Shown: in pieces, positions 1 through 8,619 of the stretch
How the letters are laid out: each line of letters starts with the position of its first letter
Position numbering within the stretch: position 1 is the stretch's first letter
Source: Chrysochromulina parva
Lineage: Eukaryota > Haptophyta > Prymnesiales > Chrysochromulinaceae
Length of the DNA stretch: 17,517 bases
NCBI GenBank assembly: GCA_002887195.1
Contig: PJAB01001074.1
Span: 1-17,517 of the forward strand
Direction of reading: 5' to 3'
Position numbers and translations under genes: made by a program
The notes under the pieces: generated by a model
Databases searched by the model: none
Seen by the model: only the letters and a program-made list of their open reading frames with translations
Told to the model about the DNA's origin: nothing

Positions 1-1512
1 CGTGTCGTCGGTCACGTACAGCGTCTCCGTGTAGCCGAGCGTCTTGAAGAGGACCAGCCCGAAGTCGTCCGGGTCGTCCGTCTTGAGGGCGGTGAAGAGA
101 CAGTCGCCCGGGCCCAGCGGTGGTGGCGGCGGCGCGGCGGGTGGCAGCGGCGGCGGCTTGGGGGGGCTGGGTGGCGGCGGCGGGGATTGGGGCTGCGGCG
201 CGTTCGGACTTGGGGGGGGGCGCGACGGGGGGAGATTGCCGATGCGGTACCCACCCGCAGGGACGACATCTTGAACGGCGATCCAGACCGTGTTGCTCTG
301 AAACCAATTCGTGCGGTTGTTGATGGCCGCCAGCAGCGTAGCGGCCGAGCCGGCGAATGGGGCGCCAAGGCCGGGAGGTGGCGTTCCAGTCGAGACTGGG
401 ATTCCCGGGGTCCCACGCGGGCGAGTATCGTAGATCCACTGGTCGGCCCGGGATGATCCGCCGGGATTCTCGAGGTAGTTGAAGACGCCAGCGGCAATGC
501 TCGAGTTGTAGCCTGGAATTAAGTTGAAATTGCAGGACGCCAAGAGCGGCCTGTTGCAGAAGCCGCACAGGAAATCCGGGTTGGCCCGGGAGCCCCGGTA
601 GACGATGACCTCATCTCCGTCGGTGGCAAAATCAATGTTGCCAGACATGCCGGGGTAGTTCAAGGTGATGACAGATCCGGGGGGCTGGTCCACGGGGGCC
701 GTGTACGTCGTATGGGTCTCTGTCTCGCTGAACCTCGGAACGCGGGGCCCGCAGTCGGTGCAGTCGGTACCGTAGGTGCATCCATTATCATTAAACAGAT
801 ATTTTAAGGCGTTGGCCTCCGAGCCGGGGCCGCCGTCGTCGCAGTCGCCGTCGGAGGCGTAGTTGCACGTGTCGGTGCAGCCGCCCAAGTAATTGTTGTC
901 GGTCACGAAGATCTGCTGGCCAGCATAGACCCAGTCGAAGAGCACGATCCCAAAGTTGTCTGGCGGGTCGCTCTTCACGTAGATGACAGCGCACTCGCCA
1001 TAAGTCAGGATCGGAGCGAGGGGCGGGAGTGGAGGCGGCGAGGGCGGCGGGGGCGAGGGCGAGGGCGGCGGGGGCGAGGGCGAGGGCGGCGGGGGCGAGG
1101 GCGGCGGGGGCAAGGGCGGCGGGCGCGAGGGCGGAACTGGAGGGCTGGGCGGAAGTGGAGGCGGTGGCGGAGTGAACGGCGGCATTGGCGGCGGAAGGTG
1201 CGTATGCGGGGTATGCGTATGGCCCCCAATGAACAGTTCTCGGCGAGAGTCACGTGGGACGTGCTTGTGAGCAGCCCGCTCAATATTGGATGCCGGGGCT
1301 GTATCATGGCTGACGGTTGGACCGCTTTGGATTTCGCTCTTCACCGAGGCGACCAACGCGAGGGCGATTGTGGCTGTCAGCATCCCCGCTCTCACGGCGA
1401 ACGCTGCGTGCACTCGGTGGCCACAAGCAAGCTGTGCGACGGCGGAAGGGGTGCGACGGCGAATGTGCGCTTTTCGGACTCGCCGCTGATGAGAGACGCG
1501 CCGACGGCTCAT
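1..1512 (-). CDS. Secreted Pro-rich protein with lamin-tail-like domains and a Cys-rich module, C-terminus cut by window edge
   Basis: One frame stays open from an ATG at 1512 (after an in-frame TAG at 1516-1518) to base 1, giving 504 visible residues with no stop. Met44 (ATG at 1383) is followed by a good signal peptide (MLTATIALALVASVKS) and may be the true start. Residues about 106-167 are a PPSPPPP linker. Residues 172 to about 426 form a domain beginning GECAVIYVKSDPPDNFGIVL and leading to IFVTDNNYLGG. It later reads TYTAP and GDEVIVYRG, like a lamin-tail-like extracellular domain common in secreted bacterial proteins. A Cys-rich module (residues 210-257, CTDTCNYASDGDC to GTDCTDCG) sits inside it. 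A second Pro linker (about 427-468) precedes a second copy of the domain (GDCLFTALKTDDPDDFGLVL, from 469), cut at base 1. N-glycosylation sequons (NSS, NRT) fit secretion. A cell-wall or surface role is inference. The reading frame is firm; the domain names rest on motif memory. Confidence 0.8.
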   Translation of the reverse strand, partial: MSRRRVSHQRRVRKAHIRRRTPSAVAQLACGHRVHAAFAVRAGMLTATIALALVASVKSEIQSGPTVSHDTAPASNIERAAHKHVPRDSRRELFIGGHTHTPHTHLPPPMPPFTPPPPPLPPSPPVPPSRPPPLPPPPSPPPPSPSPPPPSPSPPPPSPPPLPPLAPILTYGECAVIYVKSDPPDNFGIVLFDWVYAGQQIFVTDNNYLGGCTDTCNYASDGDCDDGGPGSEANALKYLFNDNGCTYGTDCTDCGPRVPRFSETETHTTYTAPVDQPPGSVITLNYPGMSGNIDFATDGDEVIVYRGSRANPDFLCGFCNRPLLASCNFNLIPGYNSSIAAGVFNYLENPGGSSRADQWIYDTRPRGTPGIPVSTGTPPPGLGAPFAGSAATLLAAINNRTNWFQSNTVWIAVQDVVPAGGYRIGNLPPSRPPPSPNAPQPQSPPPPPSPPKPPPLPPAAPPPPPLGPGDCLFTALKTDDPDDFGLVLFKTLGYTETLYVTDDT

Positions 1513-1923
1513 TAACTAAACAACCTCCACTTAGACATATCAATCAATGAAAACTCTAAATGATCTCGCGGCGCGCATCTTTCGCCTGCACCTTCGGACA
1601 CGCCGTTGAAGACGCGGAAGTGCCGAAGTTTGCCGTCGGCTCCAAATTTATAGGGAACTCACACCACAGTTGGAATTCACAACGATTGCCGTCAAGAAAT
1701 GGGAAACGCGGTCTTGCGTGTGAAACATGTAACGACGAATTGGCTAGATTTGAGGTGCCAATATAATTACAGTACATGTTCAATGTTCCAGTTTCGTGCG
1801 GATGTCGTTTGACTTGACCTTCGCGTCGTACATGTACACTTTGAGAAAGGGTCAGTTGAATCGACACACAAGGTACGGACCAGCCACTACCACTTTGGAA
1901 AAGGTCAGCTGTTTCTGGTGTTC
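1513..1923. promoter_or_regulatory. Divergent intergenic region with probable shared promoter
   Basis: This 411-base spacer separates two genes transcribed away from each other, so both 5' ends and promoters should lie here. It is clearly AT-richer than the flanking coding sequence. An imperfect direct repeat is visible just before the plus-strand gene: actttgagaaagggtcagtt at about 1838 and actttggaaaaggtcagctg at about 1892. Short open frames on both strands show no recognisable protein. No convincing TATA box was found. Confidence 0.45.
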
Positions 1924-4900
1924 ATGGGACGAGGCGACCTCACCGCCACCCGAGGCACTCCCGCGCTCGTCTCCAGTACGCTCCGGGAGCTCCTCTCGCC
2001 GCAGCCGCTCACGATCGAGTTCGCGCGCAAGACGCGGCCGAGGCTACCCGCGTCGACGGCGCCCAAGCCGCGCTTTGAGGAGGCTGAGGATGAGGCTCCG
2101 CCCGACCTGCGCGTGGAGCTGCGCCACTCGGACCGTGCGCTGAGCGACCTGCGCACCGAGCTGTGGCAGGCGCAGGAGCGCGCACGCCGGCTCGCCTCCG
2201 AGGTGTGGCGCATGGACGGCGAGCGCTCTCGCGTGCGCGCAGTGCAGGCGCAGCTGCAGGCGGAGGTGGCTGGGCTGCTGCAGGCCGTGCGGCTGCGCCC
2301 GGTGCTGCACGGCGAGCACTCGAACGCTGCCACAGAGAGCGCGAGCGAGCAGGAGCGCGAGCTGCGCGAGACCGTCGAGCTGCTCAGCGCGCTCCGGCGC
2401 GCGGTGGGCGAGGGCGGCATGCTGCTTGAGGTGAGCGCGGTGCAGATGGAGCGACGCGCGTGGGCGGCGGAGCGCGAGCGGCTCACGGCACGCATCACCT
2501 CGCTGCAGCGCGCAGTGCAAGCGCGCGAGATCAAGGTCGCGGCCGCTCGCGAGGCGGTAGAGGCGGAACGCCATGCGACCGTTCTGAGGGTGGCCGCGCG
2601 CGAGAACGCAGCGGTGGCGGCGGTGGAGTGGCTGACGCGGGTGCCCGAGCCCGACGACATCCTGGTGACGATGGGAGCGGCCGCCACGCGCGGGCGCGCC
2701 GAGGGGGATGAGGCGGCTGTGGAATGGCTCACGCGGGCGCCCGAGCCCAACGACGAGGGAGCCATTCCACAGCCATTCCACAGCCATTCCACAGCCGAGC
2801 CCAACGACGAGGGAGACAACGAGGGAGCGTTGGGTGTGCGAGCTGGCGCAGGCGCTGTCGGCTGTGCTGCGAGCGGCGGCACCATCGAGCCCGCTCTGTC
2901 GACACGTCGGCGGCTCGGCCTTCCGTCGCCGCCGCCCTCGCCCCTCAAAGTTCGCCCCCTTGAGCAGCGGCCGCCGCCCACGCCGCCGCCGCCGCCCCGC
3001 TCGGCACGGCGCGCCTGCGGAGACGTTGGCGTCGTATCGGGCGCGGCCGTCAGCCGCGCGGCGGCGGCGCACGCGAAGGCGCCGTTGCTGCCGCCGCCGC
3101 TGGTGACGCTGCCGCCCCCGCCCCCGCCCCCCCCGCCGCCGCCGTCATCATTGATCTCGTGGCGGCGCTGGGCCGTGACGGCGTCCTCCACCTTGCCCCT
3201 CTCCTCCACCTCCCAGCCGCTGCCGTCGCAGCAGCCAGGGACGCGCTCGCGTTCGGACGGGGTGCCTCCGACGCCACGTTCACCGACACCAGAGGAACGC
3301 GCCGTAGCGGCGGCGAGGTTTCGGTACGAGGCCCTGGTCTTACAGGCCAATGACGCTGCCGCTGCGTGCTCCAATGCTGACCGTAGCGACGACGGCGGCG
3401 CAAGCGGCGACGGCGGCGACGGCGATGGAGGCGGCGATGGCGGCGGCAACGGCGGTGGCGGCGGGCTCTCGTCCGAAGTGGCGATCGCCGCGCGCGTCCT
3501 ACAGCTGCGCCGCGCCTCGGGCGCCGTACGCCTTCAGACAGAGCTCCATGCGCAGCTGACGGCTCTGAAGAGCGCCGTCGCGGGGGCCGAGTCGGAGAGG
3601 GTGCAGGCGGCCGCGGCAGCGCGGCGCGAGGTGCACCGAAAGCTCGAGACGGCCAGCTGATGACCACTGTTGACCACTGATGGCCTCTGATGACCTCTGA
3701 TGACCTCTGATGACACCTCTTGAATGCACCCCTCATCAGGTGCACCGAGAGATCTCCGCGAGCGTCGCAGCTCTCGAAGCGGAGCTGCGCACGCAGAGCG
3801 CCTCGCTGCAGACCCAGCGAGACGCGGCCGCGGGCACCGCCAGGCGCGCAGAGGAGGCGGCCGCACGAGCCGTGGCGGCGGAGGCCCGGCTCGAGGCGGC
3901 GCAGCAGGCGTTACGTGCCGTCGAGATGGACAAGGCGTCGATCTCCGACGATCTCGACGAGGCTCAGGGGGTCATCATCGGGCTACGTGAGACCGCCGCC
4001 CGCCAGCTGCGATCCGTCAAGGCAGCCACAGAGCGAGCCGACGCGGCAGAGCGCCGTGCGGCCGAGGCGATGGGGGAGCGCCGCCCGTCGCAGCGCCCGT
4101 CACAGCACTCGTCACGAGTTCTCGACGCCGTCCTCGTGCATGCATGGGCACTCGCGTGCTCACGAGCGCTCGCCCACTGGCAGCTTGCCCTCGCCGCCGT
4201 GCCCGCCGCCGTGCCCAGCGCCGTGCCCAGCGCCACTCAGGCGCAGCGCAGCCCTCTCCAACGCGCGGCGCATTCGCCCTTGCATCGCCTCTTGTCGCCT
4301 CCTGCCAGCGCCGCCGCGGGCGCGAAAGGCGGCAGCGGGTCGGCGCAGCTCGAGGCGGAGCTCGAGGCCTACGAGCTGCGGCTGGTGACATCAGCGCTGC
4401 GCCGGGCACTCGTGCTCGGCGACGAGGCACGTGTGTCGGCCTCGCTCGGCCGCGCGTACCGGCGGTGGGCGATCGCGGCGGCGCTGGTGAGCGTGCAGAC
4501 GGCACACGAGTCGGAGATGGCGCGAGTGGTGCGTTTGCATGCAGGCGTGGCGGAGGTGGGACGAGTGGTGCGCGGGCAGGCGCAACGGCTGAGTGGGGGC
4601 AAGCCAGCGCCAGAGTTAGCCGCTGTGCTAGCCGCCTCGTCAGCGGGTCGGCCACCCATCCACGATCCCTTCCACGAGGCACAGCTGGCGGCGCAGGTGC
4701 AGTCGCTCGAGCAACGGCTAAGGGTGAGCGCGCTCGAGCGAGCGCTTGCCTTGTTCAAGCACCCGGCGATCGCGCAGCTGCAGCAGATGCATGCGCTGCG
4801 CAAGTGGCACGGCGTGCTGCTGTATGCGCGGGCGTTCATGCTCGCGTACGCCAAAGCGAGCGAGCGTGCGCGCACGGCGCCGCCGACGCAAAGTGACCGC

Positions 4901-6919
4901 CAGCCGGCGCAGCCAGTCGGCACGCAGTCCGACAGCATGCACACGACGGCCGCGCTGATCCCACGCGCCGTCGCGATGAGCGCGGCCCGATCGGCGGCGT
5001 GCGCGTTCCTGCGGCTAGGCTGCGGCACACCCGGCCGCTTCCAGTTGCTGCAGCGGAGCATCGGCCGTTGGAAAGAGGCTCTGTGCGCCTTCGACGGGCG
5101 TGAGGCGAAGAAGGAAGCGAGCGCTGCCAACGAGCGTGCGCGCAACCTGAAGCGCGGTTGGAAGGAGGAGCGCGACGCACGGCAGGCGGGCGAGCACAAG
5201 GCGAGCACCCTCGAGGCGAAGGTAGCCGAGCTCGAGGCGCAGATCGCCGAGCTCACACGGCAGCTCCGTGTGGCGGGGGAGGGGGCACGCATGGCCGCCG
5301 AGGCCAAGGAGAATGCGCCGCGGCAAGTCGGCGCCGGCGTGCTCGTCGCCGTCGAGCCTCCGCCGTCGCATCTGCCGCCGCCGGACCAAACTTCAAGCGT
5401 GGCCGGCATCATCGGGCAGCTCAAGATGGCGCTCGCTAAGAACCTGCACCGGATCATCGACACGTTTCGTGAATTCGACGAGGACCAGTCGGGCACGATC
5501 AACAAGCGCGAGTTTGGGCTCGCGCTGCAGAAGCTCGGCATCGTCGCTCACAAGTCTACGTGCGACCTCGCGTTCGACTCGCTCGACAACGATCGCTCGG
5601 GCACGCTCGAGTACCACGAGCTCCACGAGCATCTGCGGCGGCGCGCCGGGGACCCGTCGCACCTCGACGCCGTATTGGGCACGGTCTCGCCAGGGCGCAA
5701 CCTCGAGAAGGCCTCGCTCCCCGCCCCCGCCACGTCGCACACGTCGCAGCTGCCGCCGCCGTCGCAGGTGACGCGCACGTCCCAGCTGCCGGAGCCGCCG
5801 GGCGTCTTGGCGCGTGTGCGTGACCTCGAGCAGCGGCTCAAGGCTGCAAAGGAGGAATTGGCGCGCTCCGAGATGGCGATCAAGGTGGACAGGCGCGCGC
5901 TCGCGACCTTGCGCGAGGAGCGGCAGCCGCTCGTCGACGAGCTGCTGACGCTGCGCAAGGTGAAGACGAGTACCGACCAGCTCCAGCGCCGTATCGAGCA
6001 GCTCGAGCAGTCGAAGAGTGCCCTCACCCTCGAGCGCGCGGCGCTGCGCCTCAAGGTGCTCGCGACAGCGCTCGACGCCGCCGCCCTGCCCGGCGAACGC
6101 TCCGCAGCACTGGCCTCGCGCCTCGCCAAGCGACGGCTGCAGGCGACGGTCGGCACGCTCACCGCGAGCGTGAGCGGCGCGCGATGGCACGCGGCGGGGG
6201 CGCTCTGGCGCTTTTGCTCGGGCCAACGGCTAGTGCGCGCCCTCGCCACGTGGGCGGCCTGTGTCGAGCGCGCGCGGCTCGGCGCGGAGCTTCAATCTCG
6301 GATCGACGAGCTCGAGCTCCTCGTAGATGAGGCTACGTCGCGCGGCGCGGCGGATGGTGAGGCGAGGCTCGACAAGCTCCGCCGGGCTGCGGATGAGAAG
6401 CTGCGCAAGGAGCGGCAGCTCGCCGCCACACGCCTTGCCGAGCGCGACGCTCTCGCGCGGCAGGTGGTGCAGCTGCAGGCGCAGATCCGCCACGCGGCGG
6501 CAGTGCCCAACCGTCCACAGGACACGGCCAACGCGATGGCCCCCACCAGTTCCGTCAAATTCGACCAGACGACGCCTCGTGTGAATAGTGCCCCAAGGGC
6601 AGGTGTGAATAGTGGTGCCACGCCACCCACGACTCCGAGACGAGGCGGTGCGGGAGGGCCTGCAACCAATCGCCTCGCCCGGGGCGGGCTCGGCGGTGGC
6701 GGCGACGACGAAGGCGACGGCGCCGGCGGGGCCAGCGGGCGGCGGGTGCGCCCCCCCATCCCCAAGCCCCCCCACCCTCAAGGCCTTCTGATCGAGGAGG
6801 AGGTGCGCGAGCTTCGCGCGGCCCTCGCGGCCAGCCGTACCGAACGCGATGTACTCCGGATGGAGATGGAAGCGATGGCACTCGAGCTCGAGACGACGCG
6901 AGAGCTTCTCGGCAGCTGA
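1924..6919 (+). CDS. Giant coiled-coil protein with two EF-hands and Sfi1-like Trp motifs (two exons)
   Basis: The coding sequence is exon 1 at 1924-3630 joined to exon 2 at 3740-6919, about 1628 aa. The start is the first ATG after an in-frame stop at 1810-1812. Exon 1 holds a Glu/Arg/Ala-rich coiled coil (residues about 50-235), then low-complexity Pro and Gly tracts (poly-Pro near 396-408, Gly/Asp near 489-516). Coiled coil then resumes and continues through exon 2. Two canonical EF-hand loops, DEDQSGTINKRE (1149-1160) and DNDRSGTLEYHE (1185-1196), carry acidic or oxygen ligands at positions 1, 3, 5, 9 and 12, so Ca2+ binding is likely. Trp motifs such as LLQRSIGRWK (W1013), SLGRAYRRWA (W812) and RLVRALATWA (W1407) resemble Sfi1 centrin-binding repeats. 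Others are at W716 and W925. A cytoskeletal, centrosomal or flagellar scaffold role is inference. Splitting it into two genes is the alternative, but the splice join is phase-perfect. Confidence 0.8.
2715..2796. repeat. 15-bp inverted repeat with three tandem copies of the right arm
   Basis: The 15-mer ggctgtggaatggct at 2715-2729 has its exact reverse complement at 2760-2774, 2771-2785 and 2782-2796, as a tandem repeat of 11-bp period. It lies within exon 1 and is translated (as PQPFHSHSTA), so the low-complexity peptide there arose from DNA rearrangement. Nearby codons for VEWLTRVPEPDD (from about 2623) and VEWLTRAPEPND (from about 2719) also form a direct repeat. Confidence 0.8.
3631..3739 (+). 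other. Spliceosomal intron (GT-AG, phase 0) with direct-repeat ends
   Basis: The upstream frame reads ...AARREVHRK and then stops at 3658-3660. The downstream frame, a different register, reads ...HQVHREISASVAAL. Removing 3631-3739 joins gag to gtg and gives AARREVHREISASVAALEAEL, a continuous Ala/Glu heptad-like helix. The intron starts GTGCACCG and ends CATCAG. The sequence AGGTGCACCGA occurs at both junctions (3629-3639 and 3738-3748). Its length of 109 is not a multiple of three, so retention would truncate the protein at about 578 residues. No transcript data were available; the call rests on the consensus ends and the frame join. Confidence 0.82.
3658..3723 (+). repeat. Degenerate 10-bp tandem repeat inside the intron
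   Basis: About six units of a TGATGACCTC-like decamer run head to tail. They include tgatgaccac, tgttgaccac, tgatggcctc, two exact tgatgacctc units and tgatgacacc, ending in tcttga. The repeat fills most of the intron and supplies its stop codons. It is a minisatellite and not coding. Confidence 0.8.
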
Positions 6920-7495
6920 CGCTCATCATGCTGTCCGAGAGCGGCGCCTACCAGTCATCCTCGTCGAGCAGGTGTGTCGACCCCTCGAGGCCCCTTGCCT
7001 TGCCTGCCGCGCGCCGCCTATTCAGACTGCCTATTCAGACTGCGTGCTCGGGGTGGCGGCCGCTCCAGTGAGCCACAAATCTCTCCCAGAACAGAGGCGC
7101 CTCCATGCAGCACCCCACACCCCCTCGCCGCCGCCCTGCCGCTTGCACCTAGAGGCGCCAATGGTTCCTACCGAACCGTAAGTATGGCAGCCATGGCTGT
7201 CGGTGAGGAGCCGTGCCGCCGCCCTCCCACGCACGTGCACGAGCGCGCTTCCAGCACTGCTTGTGAACTCTGCTGCACGTCACGCTCATGCTGACCCTGC
7301 GAGCGATGGGCGCGCGCGTTTCCTCCATGTGCTTGCAAACAGGCGAGGAGGCGAGGGGGTCTCAGAGAATCTCTGCGAGTAAACGGATTAGGGCATAGCG
7401 ATTATGGTCAGTAAGCTAGTAGATGAGGGTCGAGCTCACAAGCTGAAAGCGAGCACCTCGCCCCTCATCACACCGAGAGACCCTCGAGTCCATTG
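6920..7495. other. Intergenic spacer between coiled-coil and SET genes
   Basis: This spacer of about 576 bases should hold the 3' UTR of the EF-hand gene and the promoter and 5' UTR of the SET gene. A perfect 13-bp tandem duplication, ctattcagactgc, lies at 7018-7043. Open frames on both strands are short, Pro/Arg/Cys-rich and unlike any family I recognise. No RNA gene or clear promoter box was seen. Confidence 0.4.
7018..7043. repeat. 13-bp perfect tandem duplication
   Basis: Two adjacent exact copies of ctattcagactgc (7018-7030 and 7031-7043) lie in non-coding sequence downstream of the coiled-coil gene. This is a simple slippage-type duplication with no other visible meaning. Confidence 0.85.
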
Positions 7496-8239
7496 ATGAA
7501 CTTCGGAATCGGGTCCGGGTTTATGCGACTATGTCGCGCACTGGCGAGGCGAACGGCGGCGCACGCGCTGTCCTCACTGGGCCGACCGCCCTTCCATGTG
7601 GGGTTCTCAACCGCTGTGCATGCTCCCGTGAAGCTCACGGACACGTCAGTCGAGGCGCTTTCTAGGCACGTCGCATCAGCGTGCTTTAATGGCGCTGCTG
7701 TATGTGATGAAGAATGGATCGTCTCAACACACATAACAACAATCGAAGGTGTCGCAGGACGCAATGAGTACCTTGTACTCGATGAGCCTTGTGATGCTGG
7801 ATCTGTGCTGTGTCGCGTACAACGCACGTCTTCCTCCGTGGTACCTTCGCCATCGTGGGACACCCTGCAGATTGGAGCTACGGCTCACGCTCGCTTTGGT
7901 GCGAAAGCGCTCAAGGTGAATCATGCACAAGATCCGAATTGCCGTGTTGAGATACATGAGGACCGCGTTGAGATCATCTCGCTCGTAGCCATGCCAGAGG
8001 GTGTCACGCTGACCTTCAACTACAACACCACGGAGTATTCGATGGCTGAGCCTTTCATCGACTGGGTCACCGGCTCGCTCGTCGGCGGCTTCAAGAATGC
8101 CGGGCACGAAGAGCAACAAAAACTGATCTCGTCGGGTCTCGTTGCAGCGCACGTCCTGGAACTCTTTCATGCAAGTGGAATGGTCTTGAACCCAAGCTCT
8201 CCACTCCCGGAAGAGAACGGGGATCCCCCCGCATATTAA
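7496..8239 (+). CDS. Small SET-domain protein, probable protein-lysine methyltransferase fold
   Basis: This is a 247-residue open frame. The start is the ATG at 7496; the codon before it is TTG. The C-terminal half carries SET-domain signatures: NHAQDPNC at 142-149 (family form NHSCxPN, lining the SAM and lysine pocket) and GVTLTFNYNTTEYSMAEPF at about 169-187 (family form GEELTFNY). The part before it (LDEPCDAGSVLCR to TLQIG) fits the N-terminal SET strands, so the compact domain seems complete. Where relatives have a CxC post-SET zinc site after the EPF motif, this protein has IDWVTGSLVGGF without those cysteines. The first 45 residues are Arg/Ala/Ser-rich and almost free of acid, like an organelle transit peptide. 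Methylation of a protein lysine with SAM is the family role; the substrate is unknown, and activity is uncertain given the altered sites. It converges on the fucosyltransferase gene. Confidence 0.68.
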   Translation: MNFGIGSGFMRLCRALARRTAAHALSSLGRPPFHVGFSTAVHAPVKLTDTSVEALSRHVASACFNGAAVCDEEWIVSTHITTIEGVAGRNEYLVLDEPCDAGSVLCRVQRTSSSVVPSPSWDTLQIGATAHARFGAKALKVNHAQDPNCRVEIHEDRVEIISLVAMPEGVTLTFNYNTTEYSMAEPFIDWVTGSLVGGFKNAGHEEQQKLISSGLVAAHVLELFHASGMVLNPSSPLPEENGDPPAY

Positions 8240-8619
8240 TTGGAAATTTCAAATTATAACGAACGTTAAATACGCCCCTCACCGCGATTGCTCTCCCTGT
8301 AGTTTTGAGGCGTGAAGAAAGTTGATTGTGCTCCCAGCTCGACGGCTTCTACATGTGGCGTATGCGCTTAAGCCTAGAAAGTAACGGCGCGGGCGCGGAA
8401 ACCGGCGTCTTCCGTATGACCTCCTCTGGACAACATCGTGCGAACAGCCGTCACGGCCGCGCGACGACACCTGGGCACCTGGCCCACCAACTTGCGCAAG
8501 ATTTCGAATCGTCGAATGCGCGCGCGGCTACAGCCCGCGCCGCGCTACATCACCGCGTAGTCCGTAGACCCCCCCGTGCACCGGCACTCCGCTTTTCGGA
8601 GTCTTGTCTCTTCGAGAGT
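8240..8619. other. Intergenic spacer between convergent genes
   Basis: About 380 bases separate the stop codons of the SET gene (plus) and the fucosyltransferase gene (minus), so this should be mostly the two 3' UTRs. A plus-strand open frame crosses it into the end of the fucosyltransferase gene but resembles nothing and is Arg/Ser-rich. No RNA gene, hairpin terminator or mobile element was seen. Confidence 0.4.

Noticed and set aside
2761..2796. Possible CRISPR-like array or origin iterons
   Set aside because: Three 11-bp units without spacers inside a eukaryotic coding exon; this is a coding minisatellite.
1905..3449. Long minus-strand open frame (514 codons) opposite exon 1 of the coiled-coil gene
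   Set aside because: It is Ser/Arg/Ala-rich filler typical of the reverse frame of GC-rich coiled-coil coding DNA. The plus strand gives a sensible coiled coil that joins to exon 2.
3658..3712. Stop-codon readthrough, frameshift or two separate genes as the reason for the break in the coiled-coil gene
   Set aside because: The two halves are in different registers with several stops between them. GT-AG removal restores one frame exactly at matching VHR codons, so an intron is simpler.
4369..5541. Minus-strand open frame (390 codons) opposite exon 2
   Set aside because: No motif and Ser/Arg/Cys-rich. The plus strand here encodes the Trp motifs and the first EF-hand.
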